Shown here: one piece after another, positions 8,523 through 16,796 of the stretch
Numbering within the stretch: position 1 is the first letter of the stretch
Layout: each line of letters begins with the position of its first letter
Source: Microbulbifer sp. VAAF005
GTDB lineage: Bacteria; Pseudomonadota; Gammaproteobacteria; Pseudomonadales; Cellvibrionaceae
Length of the DNA stretch: 64,000 bases
Assembly (NCBI RefSeq): GCF_030012985.1
Contig: NZ_CP120233.1
Location: 3,199,501-3,263,500, forward strand
Reading direction: 5' to 3'
Notes under the pieces: generated by a model
Database searches by the model: none
What the model saw: only the letters and a program-made list of their open reading frames with translations
Told to the model about the DNA's origin: nothing
Program-made: the position numbers and the translations under genes

Positions 8523-9401
8523 ATGAGTACCATGACCCTGGATGCCGCCAGCCAAACTGATGCGGCGCAATCCGATGTTGCGGGTAGGCAAATGATGAAT
8601 GATCGGGCTGATGTTAGAGAAACAGTTGGCCAACCCTTCTGTGACACCGCCAAGTTGCGTATGCGCAATGTGAATGTTTTCTATGGTGAAACCCAGGCGA
8701 TCCACTCGGTCGGTCTCGATATTGGAAAAAATGAAGTGGTTGCCATGATCGGTCCCTCCGGCTGTGGTAAGTCGACGTTTTTACGTTGCCTCAACCGCAT
8801 GAATGACACCATTGAAGGTTGTCGCGTCGAGGGCGAGTTAAGTCTGGATGGTGACCCCATCTATGGCCCCAAAGTGGATGTGGTACCCCTGCGCGCCCGC
8901 GTCGGTATGGTATTCCAGAAACCAAACCCTTTTCCCAAGTCCATTTACGAGAATGTGGCCTACGGCCCAAAAATCCACGGCATTGCCAGCCGCCGCGCCG
9001 ATCTGGATGAGATCGTAGAAAATAGCCTGCGCCGCGCCGGTCTGTGGAATGAGGTTAAAGATCGTTTGGACAAGCCGGGTACGGGTCTGTCCGGTGGTCA
9101 GCAGCAGCGCCTGTGCATTGCCCGCGCTATTGCGGTGAGCCCGGAAGTGATCCTGATGGATGAGCCCTGCTCTGCCCTGGACCCGATTGCAACGGCGCGA
9201 ATCGAAGAGCTGATCGATGAGCTGCGCCAGAACTACACTATCGCAATCGTTACTCACTCGATGCAGCAGGCTGCGCGGGTGAGTCAGCGTACGGCTTACT
9301 TCCATTTGGGGCATTTGGTGGAAGTTAACGATACTGAAACGGTGTTCACCAACCCCGAGCACGAACTCACTGAAGCCTATATCACCGGCCGCTTCGGCTA
9401 A
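8523..9401 (+). CDS. pstB: Phosphate ABC transporter ATP-binding protein PstB
   Basis: PstB is the cytoplasmic ATPase of the Pst importer. Walker A ([13 protein letters not shown]), the ABC signature ([14 protein letters not shown]) and Walker B ([12 protein letters not shown]) are intact, with the switch histidine in IVTHSMQQA. The 292-residue protein carries about 40 extra N-terminal residues before the core begins at [11 protein letters not shown]. An internal ATG at residue 22 or 23 could be an alternative start. It lies 33 bases after pstA and 23 bases before phoU. Confidence 0.96.
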   Translation: MSTMTLDAASQTDAAQSDVAGRQMMNDRADVRETVGQPFCDTAKLRMRNVNVFYGETQAIHSVGLDIGKNEVVAMIGPSGCGKSTFLRCLNRMNDTIEGCRVEGELSLDGDPIYGPKVDVVPLRARVGMVFQKPNPFPKSIYENVAYGPKIHGIASRRADLDEIVENSLRRAGLWNEVKDRLDKPGTGLSGGQQQRLCIARAIAVSPEVILMDEPCSALDPIATARIEELIDELRQNYTIAIVTHSMQQAARVSQRTAYFHLGHLVEVNDTETVFTNPEHELTEAYITGRFG

Positions 9402-9424
9402 GGTTCCTGCTCGGAGGGAAAACT

Positions 9425-10126
9425 ATGGAAATGCATTTCGATCAACATATCTCACGCCAATTTAATGAAGACCTGGAAAGCTTAAAGACAGAGATGCTGG
9501 AAATGGGCGGTATGGTCGCCCGCCAGGTTGCCGATGCAGTTGATGCCCTGGCCAATGCTGACAGTGAGTTGGCCGAGGAAGTTCTGCGTATTGAAGAAGT
9601 CATCGATAAGAGTGAGATGGCCCTGGATGAGCACGCCACGCTAATTATTGCCAAACGCCAACCGGCGGCATCTGACCTCCGTATGGTGCTGTCTGTCATT
9701 CGAATTGCCCGCGACCTGGAGCGAATTGGAGATGAGGCGAGCAAGATTGCCAAGATGGCCATAGCGCTGACAGATGAAGGTACGTCGCCGCGCGGGTATA
9801 CCGAAATCCGTCATATTGCCAATGCTGTGCGCAAAATGCTCAATGACGCCTTGGATGCCTATACTCGTTTCGATGTGCAGTCGGCTCTGCAAACTCTTGC
9901 TGAGGACCAGCAGGTTGATATGGATTACCGTACGGCCGTACGTGAACTGGTAACTTACATGATGGAGGACCCGCGCAGTATTTCCCGGGTCATTAATGTG
10001 TTGTGGACCCTGCGCTCACTGGAGCGGATTGGTGACCATGCGAAAAATATTTGTGAGCAGGTTGTTTACTTGGTGGAGGGTGCTGACATTCGGCACGGGC
10101 ACCAGGAAAATCTACGCAAGTCCTAA
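9425..10126 (+). CDS. phoU: Phosphate signalling protein PhoU
   Basis: PhoU is the cytoplasmic negative regulator that links Pst transport to the PhoR sensor. The 233-residue, almost all-helical protein has the two PhoU repeats with the metal-binding motifs RIGDEASKIAK and RIGDHAKNICE. It is the last gene of the pst operon and is followed by a terminator at 10143-10170. The start is supported by a GGAGGG Shine-Dalgarno sequence just upstream. Confidence 0.96.
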   Translation: MEMHFDQHISRQFNEDLESLKTEMLEMGGMVARQVADAVDALANADSELAEEVLRIEEVIDKSEMALDEHATLIIAKRQPAASDLRMVLSVIRIARDLERIGDEASKIAKMAIALTDEGTSPRGYTEIRHIANAVRKMLNDALDAYTRFDVQSALQTLAEDQQVDMDYRTAVRELVTYMMEDPRSISRVINVLWTLRSLERIGDHAKNICEQVVYLVEGADIRHGHQENLRKS

Positions 10127-10142
10127 AGGGTTTTGCTAATTT

Positions 10143-10170
10143 AAAAAGGTCGCCTAGTGCGGCCTTTTTT
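10143..10170 (+). terminator. Terminator after phoU
   Basis: An A-rich strand and a GGTCGC/GCGGCC stem (one G-T wobble) around a short loop are followed by seven T residues. This is a typical Rho-independent terminator closing the pst operon. Confidence 0.8.
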
Positions 10171-10209
10171 TGTTGGAATCTAATTCTTAGTCGTCAGGTA
10201 ATACAGGGA

Positions 10210-10524
10210 ATGAAATTTATCTTCGAAGTTTATTTACAAGATGGGTTTAAAGCTGAGGATTATGCCGATGCTTGGTTGCGTGCTTCCGAGATCATACAGC
10301 GCTCTCCGGGAGCGATGGGCACAGAGCTTCATCGAAAAATTGATGACCCCAATGTGTTGATAGCCATTGCTAGCTGGCGATGTAAAAAAGATCGGGATGC
10401 TATGCAAGCTGAGCACAGTAAAGAAATTGATGAAATCATTGCCAGCGTGGCCCCTTTTGTAAAAATTAATCTAATAGGGGAATTTTATGACCCGCAATGG
10501 GTCGTAAATATTAACAGTGATTGA
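10210..10524 (+). CDS. Small protein, antibiotic-biosynthesis-monooxygenase (ABM)-like fold
   Basis: This 104-residue protein has the alternating pattern of a dimeric alpha/beta-barrel ABM-type domain: a beta strand (KFIFEVYLQD), a helix with W and E, and then a strand and 'W' region (ELHRKIDDPNVLIAIASW), which resembles the usual 'vfxxxedpxxfvvxexW' segment. Such proteins are small monooxygenases or heme-handling proteins, but many have no known activity. It follows the pst operon but lies beyond its terminator, so a phosphate role is not implied. Function is unassigned. Confidence 0.6.
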   Translation: MKFIFEVYLQDGFKAEDYADAWLRASEIIQRSPGAMGTELHRKIDDPNVLIAIASWRCKKDRDAMQAEHSKEIDEIIASVAPFVKINLIGEFYDPQWVVNINSD

Positions 10525-10573
10525 TGTTAATCAATTGAACCTGAATACAACCTGAATAAATATGTCTTCGGAC

Positions 10574-10605
10574 AATAAAATAAAACTTTTTATTTTATTG
10601 TTTTT
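10574..10605 (+). terminator. AT-only hairpin downstream of the ABM-like gene
   Basis: AATAAAATAAAA (10574-10585) is inversely repeated around a short loop as TTTTATTTTATT and followed by GTTTTT. It is probably an intrinsic terminator despite the lack of G-C pairs. Confidence 0.5.
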
Positions 10606-10741
10606 AGCAGGTATTTATTTATTTGGTACATTACAGTCAATTACAGTATTTGTTTTTTCTGGTTGATACGTTTTTTGTCGAAAAAAATATTCGCTTCACC
10701 GCAAATTTGGCTCTAATTGCTTATCGTGTAATTTGCTGTTG

Positions 10742-10769
10742 TTGCGCACCAAAAAACTTTTGCTACAAT
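10742..10769 (+). promoter_or_regulatory. Sigma-70-like promoter of first porin-like gene
   Basis: TTGCGC (10742-10747) and TACAAT (10764-10769) are separated by 16 bases. The same arrangement is present at the homologous position upstream of the second copy (12035-12062), which supports its use. Confidence 0.6.
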
Positions 10770-10813
10770 CCGCAGCCCAATTTGGATCGCTACGTTAACG
10801 AAGGATTTATCAA

Positions 10814-11677
10814 ATGAGATTCAAGCTTGCTGCTCTCCCCCTGATGCTTGTCGCTGCAACATCTGCTGCTGAAAATTACAACTCTATTACTTCTGCCGGT
10901 TATTCAAACCTTGATTTCGATGAGAATGATGGAAATCAAGTTATAGCTGAAACTACTTACTATTTTGATAGTAAAGAGTCCCTTGGCCCTTTGAATGAGT
11001 TTGAATATATCAATAAGGCTAGTAATTTATCTGGGGCTTTCAATCACTTTGATCAAGCTAGTACGGATGAAGATAGTTTTGCTGTAGCCGGTGAGTATTT
11101 TACTAATTTTGGTTTAGTTTTGGGAGCAAGCCTAGCTAATATTGATGATGAAGATATTAATACTGCTTCTTTAGGCTATTTGGTTGTCCCAAATTTCTTA
11201 GTAAAATTATCATATGTTGATGGTGATGAATTTTCTGAGGATGATGCTTACGCTGAATTTCGTTATAGTCACCAGTTAAGTGGTTCTGACTATGTTGGTT
11301 TTGATCTGATTACCGATGATGACTTTGAGAAGAGTGTTTTCTCCTCTAAGTACTATGCTGATCTAGGTGGCGATCAATATTTAACGGCAGAATTTAGCTA
11401 TTCTGATTACGAAAATAGTGATAGCTATTGGCAAATTGGTGCAGACTATTTTCTTAATCAACGCACATCTTTAGGTGCAAAGTTTGATGAGAATGAAGAT
11501 GTAAAGGTAGGTTTCTCTCACTTTGTAAGCCGTAATGTTGCTGTCGAAGCTTCTTACAGTACTATCCATGATGATGGATTGAATATTCGTAGCTTTGGCC
11601 TAAATACTTACGGAGCAGGCAATAATATTGACATTGATGTAGATAAGTTTGAGCTAGGCTTCACTGTACAGCTATAA
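10814..11677 (+). CDS. Putative outer-membrane porin-like beta-barrel protein, intact copy
   Basis: The 287-residue protein begins with a signal peptide (about residues 1-18, ending in TSAAE). Alternating polar/hydrophobic beta strands rich in Y, F, S, D and N follow, with many acidic turns, and the end (KFELGFTVQL) resembles an outer-membrane assembly signal. It belongs to an uncharacterised putative-porin type whose N-terminus contains the GPLNEFEYINKASN segment. It is one of two tandem copies; the second (12107-13053) is broken. The region is more AT-rich than the flanking operons, as in accessory DNA. Exact substrate and channel function are unknown. Confidence 0.7.
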   Translation: MRFKLAALPLMLVAATSAAENYNSITSAGYSNLDFDENDGNQVIAETTYYFDSKESLGPLNEFEYINKASNLSGAFNHFDQASTDEDSFAVAGEYFTNFGLVLGASLANIDDEDINTASLGYLVVPNFLVKLSYVDGDEFSEDDAYAEFRYSHQLSGSDYVGFDLITDDDFEKSVFSSKYYADLGGDQYLTAEFSYSDYENSDSYWQIGADYFLNQRTSLGAKFDENEDVKVGFSHFVSRNVAVEASYSTIHDDGLNIRSFGLNTYGAGNNIDIDVDKFELGFTVQL

Positions 11678-11687
11678 GTCGACTGTT

Positions 11688-11716
11688 AAAGAGGGCTATC
11701 TTAGATGGTCCTCTTT
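11688..11716 (+). terminator. Terminator of first porin-like gene
   Basis: AAAGAGGGCTATC and AGATGGTCCTCTTT form a stem that pairs fully when G-U wobbles are allowed. It aligns with the perfect terminator 13062-13088 after the second copy, so both derive from one ancestral element. Confidence 0.7.
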
Positions 11717-11776
11717 ACTTAAATTTCTGATTGCTATGTTGCAATAAAAATAAGATATTATACTTTACCAATTTTA

Positions 11777-11890
11777 ATTCTAATTTGTACCATGGGTCCA
11801 ACTTTCTCCTCCTCCTTTCCTGTTCTGCTGGCCACCTGATAGATCTTGTAAGTAACTTGCTAATTTCGTTTTCTCACGAATAAATCTGTA
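11777..11890 (-). pseudogene. Decayed fragment of the 3' end of the M48 peptidase gene
   Basis: This stretch aligns with the 3' end of the intact M48-TPR peptidase gene (about 13131-13225) at roughly three bases in four. Shared landmarks are CCATGG near the start, then CTCC, CCTGATAG, CTTGTAAG and TTGCTAATTTC versus TTGCTTATTTCC. Frame is not maintained, so it is non-coding. It lies after the first porin copy exactly where the intact gene lies after the second copy. Similarity beyond about 11890 is too weak to call. The rest of the 11678-12106 gap holds only the terminator before it and the promoter of the second copy. Confidence 0.72.
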
Positions 11891-12034
11891 TGAAGTGTAA
11901 AAATAACTCTGGAGCTGTTTTAAGTTTCTTTCTGTTTCGAAATAGTTGTTTATAGCTTGGCGTTGAAAATAGTAAATTAGTGCACTAGGACTATATGAGT
12001 AGACGCTAATTTTATTTCTTGCAAGTAGCGTTTA

Positions 12035-12062
12035 TTGCGTTTTCAAAAATTATTGCTAGAAT
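12035..12062 (+). promoter_or_regulatory. Promoter remnant of second porin-like copy
   Basis: TTGCGT (12035-12040) and TAGAAT (12057-12062), 16 bases apart, correspond to the promoter of the first copy at 10742-10769. The sequence up to the ATG is also alignable (AACGAAGG versus AACGAAAGG). Confidence 0.55.
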
Positions 12063-12106
12063 TCGTACCTTAATTTAGGTTGATATGTAAACGAAAGGTT
12101 CTGGAA

Positions 12107-13053
12107 ATGAGATTCAGTCTCGCTGTTCTTCCCGTGTTACTTCTCCCAGTAACAGCTGCCGCTGAGGAATATAAGTCAATTACTACAGCTGGCTATTCTA
12201 GTTTGGATTATGATCTAAATATTTTGGGTGGTGAGTTCGATTCAGGTGGCAATCAGTTTTTGGCTGAAACTACTTATTATTTTTCTGGAAAATAAACTCT
12301 AGGCCCCCTAAAAGAGTTTGAATATATTAATAAAGTAAGTAATGTATCGGCAGCCTTTTTCCACAATGAAGTAGATAATAATAATGCCGATAGTTACGCT
12401 GTGACCGGAGAGTATTTCTCTCAAAATGGTTTGATTTTCGGTGTTGATTTAACCGAAGTTAATAATCTTAATATTGACACGGTTGCTCTTGGCTATTTAT
12501 TTAACCCGAATTTTTTATTGGAACTTTCCCATACTGATTTTGAGTCTGATGAAAAGACTTATGTTGAGTTTCGATACAATCATCCGTTGAACGGTGCTGA
12601 TTATATTGGTTTTGATTTTGTCAGTGACGATGGATTCGATGTGGCTGTCTTTTCCTCCAAATATTTCATAAACTTAGGAGGTGGGAGGTATTTGACCACT
12701 GAACTGTCCTATGCCGACTATGAAGGCGGTGACGATTATTGGCAGATTGGTGCAGATTATTTCTTCACACAGAGCACCTCGTTTGGTATGAAATTGGACG
12801 AGAAAGACGATATGAAGCTGGCTTTCCCCACTTCTTTAGTCGGAATATTGCCTTAGAGGCTGCTTATAGCACTATGGAGGCAGATGATAATATTAACATT
12901 CGCAGCTTTGGTAGTGATACCTATCGTGCTGGATCTACCTCAACGCTTGATGTTATGCCGGATCTTGAAAATGATACCGTGCTTAGCCTTCTGACTCCCT
13001 TTATTGAACTTGATGTTGAAAAGTTTGAACTTAGCCTAACAGTTCAGTTATAA
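12107..13053 (+). pseudogene. Second porin-like copy, broken by a stop codon and a frameshift
   Basis: This is a tandem paralogue of the gene at 10814. The signal peptide (MRFSLAVLPVLLLPVTAAAE) and barrel strands are recognisable throughout. Two lesions are visible. An in-frame TAA at 12293-12295 replaces the Glu codon in the paralogue's DSKESLGPL. A one-base deletion near 12821-12829 (CTTTCCCC) moves the rest, starting FPHFFSRNIALEAAYS, into another frame. Near the 3' end it carries about 20 residues absent from the first copy, before the shared KFEL...TVQL end. The stop codon is a substitution and cannot be a homopolymer read error, so the gene is probably truly inactive. ATG 12107 is preferred over 12080 by comparison with the paralogue. 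Confidence 0.8.
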
Positions 13054-13061
13054 GCAAGCTT

Positions 13062-13088
13062 AAAAGGGCTATCTCAGATAGCCCTTTT
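13062..13088. terminator. Bidirectional terminator between porin copy 2 and the M48 gene
   Basis: AAAAGGGCTATCT (13062-13074) and AGATAGCCCTTTT (13076-13088) are perfect inverted repeats with A and T runs on both sides. This fits termination for the two convergent genes. Confidence 0.8.
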
Positions 13089-13105
13089 ATTTTAATCGGA
13101 TTTAT

Positions 13106-14392
13106 TTATCCCTTGTTGGCGATGGCTTTTATTCGATTTTGTGCCATGGTGCCAATTTCCCCTCCGGCCCCGGCAGCTTCCTGATAGTGCTTGTAAGCAC
13201 TTTGCTTATTTCCCTGTCTCTCATAGGTCTGGCCAAGGTAGTAGTGAGCGTAAGCGGTATCCAGATAGCGTAGTGATCTGGTTAGGTCGCCCTCTGCAGA
13301 GCTATAATTTTTTAATTGGATATTAGTGACTCCCCGTTTTAGCCAATACGAAAATAGCGCCGGATTCTTTTGAATGGCACTGTCGTATGCCTTTCGGGCA
13401 TTTTTATATTGTTTCTTTTGGCTGAGTAAATCGCCTTCTAGCGCAAAAAAGGCAGCTTCTTTGGGTTGCTGTTTTTGAGCTTTTCTCACCAGCTTTAGTG
13501 CAGAGTCAAACTTTTTACTATTGGTTGCGGCAACCGCATCGTCGTAATTCTTGTAAGCATCGGCATCGCGCTTTAATTGCGCTATGGCTTTTTGGTAGGC
13601 GGCCCGGTTGGTGATTCCCCCTTTGGGTAGAGATTGACTGTGCTTGATATTAGCGCTGACACGAGACTGGGAAGGGGGATGGCTGGCAAAGAGCGCTTCC
13701 AGTCCACCAGCTTGCCGCCCCTCCGACAGTTCAACAAATTTTCTTTGCAGGCGTACGGCCCCCTGGGGATCATATCCCGCAGCGGCCATATATTTCATAC
13801 CGTATTGATCTGACTCTAACTCATTGCCGCGACTGTAGCGGGCAATATAGGCGGAGCCCCCCAGTTGAGTCCCGGTGGCAATCAAGTCAGAGTAGCCAGA
13901 GTCCTGGGTGGCAGCTCCCACGATTGCCAGGCCTGCGCCCAGTAATTGTTGTTGGGACATCGCAGTTGCGGAATGTCGCGCAGCAGCGTGAACTATCTCA
14001 TGGCTCAGTACGGCAGCGAGCTCAGCTTCGTCATCGAGTAACACCAGCAGGCCTCGATTGATAGCGATTTTGCCGCCGGGTAAGGCCCAGGCGTTGGGAA
14101 CCGAATTGTTCAGAACCACAAACTCGTAAGGTAGCTGGGGGCGGTCTGAGGCCCGCGCCAGCTTTTGGCCAACCTGATTGATGTAGTTTTGCAGGGCCGG
14201 ATCAATGGTGTATTGGCCGCCCTGTTGCTGTTGGTTGGCAGCATAGTGCTGTTGCCCCAGTTGAACCTCCTGCTGCGGAGATATCAGCGAAACCTGTTTC
14301 TCACCGGTGACTGGATTGACAACGCATCCTCCGAGAATCGTGGTTGTCCAAAACGCGACACATGCCGTAAGCGCTTGGGTACGCGAGATCAT
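13106..14392 (-). CDS. M48 family metallopeptidase lipoprotein with TPR repeats (BepA/YfgC-like)
   Basis: This is a periplasmic zinc metallopeptidase probably involved in outer-membrane protein quality control. From the chosen ATG (residue 1 = 14392, with a GGGAGG Shine-Dalgarno sequence) the protein has 428 residues and a lipobox ILGGC with Cys23 as the lipid site. The catalytic motif HEIVH (131-135) is followed by the third-ligand region NELESDQYG. The C-terminal third (about residues 280-425) shows tetratricopeptide repeats, for example KKQYKNARKAYDSAIQKNP. This domain order matches BepA (YfgC). The upstream ATG at 14422 has poorer signals. A decayed copy of its 3' end is at 11777-11890. 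Confidence 0.88.
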   Translation of the reverse strand: MISRTQALTACVAFWTTTILGGCVVNPVTGEKQVSLISPQQEVQLGQQHYAANQQQQGGQYTIDPALQNYINQVGQKLARASDRPQLPYEFVVLNNSVPNAWALPGGKIAINRGLLVLLDDEAELAAVLSHEIVHAAARHSATAMSQQQLLGAGLAIVGAATQDSGYSDLIATGTQLGGSAYIARYSRGNELESDQYGMKYMAAAGYDPQGAVRLQRKFVELSEGRQAGGLEALFASHPPSQSRVSANIKHSQSLPKGGITNRAAYQKAIAQLKRDADAYKNYDDAVAATNSKKFDSALKLVRKAQKQQPKEAAFFALEGDLLSQKKQYKNARKAYDSAIQKNPALFSYWLKRGVTNIQLKNYSSAEGDLTRSLRYLDTAYAHYYLGQTYERQGNKQSAYKHYQEAAGAGGEIGTMAQNRIKAIANKG

Positions 14393-14464
14393 TGCCTCCC
14401 TCCCTGTATAATGTTGAGTCATTAGAATGGTTACTCATTGTACACAGTACGGGAACTGAGGTTT

Positions 14465-14944
14465 ATGACGGCACTTCAAGTCATTGAGTTATTTGCGGGC
14501 AACAACCCCGAAGGTGAGCCCGTGGTGGAACGGCTACAGGTTCGTGTGAGCGAGGATGATAGCTGCCAATTGGTGCGATCCCCTGTCTTTATTAAGGGAA
14601 TCGCCAGTGGGGATTACATTAAGGTCGATAAAGACACCCAGCAATTTGAGTTGGTAAAGCGCTCGGGGAATTTGGCGGTGCGTATTTTTTGTCGCGGCGA
14701 TAGCACGGAACTGTCTGATAAGTTGACCCCACAGCTGGAGAAGCTCGGGGGCGATTTGGATCTGGAGGCTCCGCGCGTATTGGTCTACAGCATTCATGTC
14801 AGTTGTGGATTCGATAAGATTGAGGAGATCCTCAACAGTGCCTGCGATGGGGCTAACAGCGTTTGGTATTACGGCAATGTTTATGACCCTAAAGACGGGC
14901 AGACTCCACTCAATTGGTGGCAGGACGTCCTAAAGCCAGAGTAA
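14465..14944 (+). CDS. DUF4265 domain protein
   Basis: This 159-residue cytoplasmic protein has no signal peptide or membrane segment. It matches the DUF4265 pattern: an N-terminal strand-rich part (EPVVERLQVRVSEDDSCQLVRSP is split by turns), then RSGNLAVRIF and a C-terminal SIHVSCGFDKIEEIL helix. Start 14465 is chosen because GAGG sits just upstream; an in-frame ATG at 14438 is weaker. It is divergent from the M48 gene. Function is not known, and I infer none from the neighbours. Confidence 0.72.
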   Translation: MTALQVIELFAGNNPEGEPVVERLQVRVSEDDSCQLVRSPVFIKGIASGDYIKVDKDTQQFELVKRSGNLAVRIFCRGDSTELSDKLTPQLEKLGGDLDLEAPRVLVYSIHVSCGFDKIEEILNSACDGANSVWYYGNVYDPKDGQTPLNWWQDVLKPE

Positions 14945-15023
14945 ACATCCGCTATATATTTGGGTCAGCCACAATAGCTTGGTAGTGTGTGGTTGAGGCG
15001 ATAGCGAAGCGAGAAGGCACCCG

Positions 15024-15800
15024 ATGTTAATAGTTATTTCACCGGCGAAAACCCTGGACTATGAAAGTGATATTCCCTCACTGGAAACCACCCAGCCGGA
15101 CTTTTTGAAAGAATCAGCAGCCCTGATCAAAGAGCTGCGCGAACTGAGCCCGCAGCAGGTTTCCAGCTTGATGAAGATTTCAGATAAGTTGGGAGTCTTG
15201 AATTACGATCGCTTCCACACTTGGAAGCGCCCATTTACCGATAACAACGCCCGCCCCGCCCTGCTCGCCTTTAAAGGTGATGTTTATACCGGATTGGAGG
15301 CGGAGACTATGGGTAAGCGGGACTTTGCCTATGCGCAAAAGCACTTACGTATGCTCTCTGGCCTTTATGGTTTGCTGCGCCCATTGGACTTGATGCAACC
15401 CTATCGCCTGGAGATGGGCACTAAATTTGAAAATGCCAAGGGTAAGAATCTCTATGAATTTTGGGGAGATAAGATTACCGAAGCATTGAATGCGCAGTTG
15501 CAGGGCGTGAAGAGTCGCGAGTTGGTAAACCTCGCATCCAATGAATATTTCAAATCAGTCAAAACCAAGCAGCTTGATGCTCAGGTGATCACCCCGCATT
15601 TTAAGGACCTGAAAAATGGTCAGTATAAGATGATTAGCTTCTTCGCTAAAAAAGCCAGAGGCATGATGAGTCGCTGGGCCATTGACCAGAGGGTAAAGAA
15701 GGCTGAAGAGCTGAAAGGGTTTGATGTGGCCGGTTATGTCTATAACCCGAATATGTCCACTGAGTGGGATTGGGTATTTACCCGGGATGAACCGCAGTGA
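15024..15800 (+). CDS. yaaA: Peroxide stress protein YaaA
   Basis: YaaA (UPF0246) lowers intracellular free iron and limits Fenton damage during peroxide stress. The 258-residue protein opens with the family hallmark [15 protein letters not shown] and contains [32 protein letters not shown] (in parts) and the C-terminal FFAKKARG motif. Length is typical. The stop codon overlaps the GTG of the next gene (GTGA), so the two are translationally coupled. Confidence 0.95.
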   Translation: MLIVISPAKTLDYESDIPSLETTQPDFLKESAALIKELRELSPQQVSSLMKISDKLGVLNYDRFHTWKRPFTDNNARPALLAFKGDVYTGLEAETMGKRDFAYAQKHLRMLSGLYGLLRPLDLMQPYRLEMGTKFENAKGKNLYEFWGDKITEALNAQLQGVKSRELVNLASNEYFKSVKTKQLDAQVITPHFKDLKNGQYKMISFFAKKARGMMSRWAIDQRVKKAEELKGFDVAGYVYNPNMSTEWDWVFTRDEPQ

Positions 15801-16408
15801 GTAGTACTGAATTGCCGAATGCGCCCTCCTGCGGGCGCAATCGCGAGCCGATTCTCCAACAACTGACTCGCCTGTTGGCTTTAAGTCGCAAAGTGCTTGA
15901 GGTTGGCAGTGGTACTGGTCAGCACGCAGTATATTTTGCTCCGCATTTACCGCATCTTGAATGGCAAACTTCAGAGCGATCGCAACAGCTGGAGGTAGTA
16001 AAGTCCTGGCTGGCGGAGGTCCCCAATAGCAACCTGCCACAGCCGCTAGTGCTCGATGTTGGCGAATTTTGGCCCGAGATTTCGGCTGATGCTATTTTCA
16101 CTGCAAACACCTTACATATTATGTCGGCTGAACTGGTACAAAAGTTCTTTCTGCACAGTGCCGATGTTCTGGAGCCGGAAGGTTTGTTGATCGTTTACGG
16201 TCCAGTGAAAATTGCAGGAGAGTTTATTGGCCCTATTAATGCGGATTTTGATATCGAGTTGAAGGAGCATGATCCCCAGCGGGGGATTCGCGATCTCGAA
16301 TGGCTCGATCAGCTGGCAGAGAGTGCGGGGTTCAGTCGCACAGAACTAAATTTCTTGCCGGCCAATAATCAATTAATTGTTTGGCGCAAAAATGATAATA
16401 AGGAGTAA
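15797..16408 (+). CDS. DUF938 family SAM-dependent methyltransferase-like protein
   Basis: The 203-residue protein has a class I methyltransferase core. Motif I is [17 protein letters not shown], followed by the acidic [10 protein letters not shown] region and the DUF938 segment [19 protein letters not shown]. The substrate is unknown. The GTG start overlaps the yaaA stop by 4 bases, and the next small gene begins 3 bases after its stop, indicating an operon yaaA-DUF938-16411. Confidence 0.82.
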   Translation: MSSTELPNAPSCGRNREPILQQLTRLLALSRKVLEVGSGTGQHAVYFAPHLPHLEWQTSERSQQLEVVKSWLAEVPNSNLPQPLVLDVGEFWPEISADAIFTANTLHIMSAELVQKFFLHSADVLEPEGLLIVYGPVKIAGEFIGPINADFDIELKEHDPQRGIRDLEWLDQLAESAGFSRTELNFLPANNQLIVWRKNDNKE

Positions 16409-16410
16409 CT

Positions 16411-16770
16411 ATGCCTGAGTGGTTTGAAATAGCGGTGATCGTAGCTTTTGCCATTGGAGCCGTATTCTTTTTTGCCAAGTACCGTGAGACAGCGGCGGCA
16501 CTGCATGAGAGTGAGCGCATGAAAGCCCGTTTGTCGAATGACTTGAATCGCTATCGCGATGTGCCCAAGCTGCGCGCTCTGCGAGATGCCCTCATTGGTG
16601 CTAAGGCCCTGCCTACCGATGATGAGGGCAATGAGCACCTACTGCTGCGCGATGGGGATTTGCAGTTGCACCATTTGGTTTTGCGCCGGGAAGCAAATGC
16701 TCTGGGTAAAGAGGGCACGGCCAGCTATGTCAAAGACGGTAAAGAAGTAGAACTGCAGGAACTGGAGTAA
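16411..16770 (+). CDS. Small membrane-anchored coiled-coil protein, unknown function
   Basis: This 119-residue protein has one N-terminal membrane helix (about residues 6-22, AVIVAFAIGAVFFFA), then a charged helical region (about 25-65) likely to form a coiled coil, and a short C-terminal strand-rich tail. I do not recognise the family. It is the third gene of the yaaA cluster and is closed by a shared terminator. A Shine-Dalgarno sequence (AAGGAG) precedes the ATG. Confidence 0.65.
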   Translation: MPEWFEIAVIVAFAIGAVFFFAKYRETAAALHESERMKARLSNDLNRYRDVPKLRALRDALIGAKALPTDDEGNEHLLLRDGDLQLHHLVLRREANALGKEGTASYVKDGKEVELQELE

Positions 16771-16774
16771 TCGA

Positions 16775-16796
16775 AAGCCGCTTTAATTAGCGGCTT
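16775..16796. terminator. Bidirectional terminator, small membrane protein / phoR
   Basis: AAGCCGCT (16775-16782) and AGCGGCTT (16789-16796) form a perfect stem around TTAATT. The phoR stop codon lies inside the loop, so the element serves both convergent genes. Confidence 0.6.

Noticed and set aside
10623..10817. A 64-codon plus-strand frame before the first porin-like gene
   Set aside because: It covers the promoter elements of the porin gene, which are conserved in the duplicated unit, and it has no family likeness.
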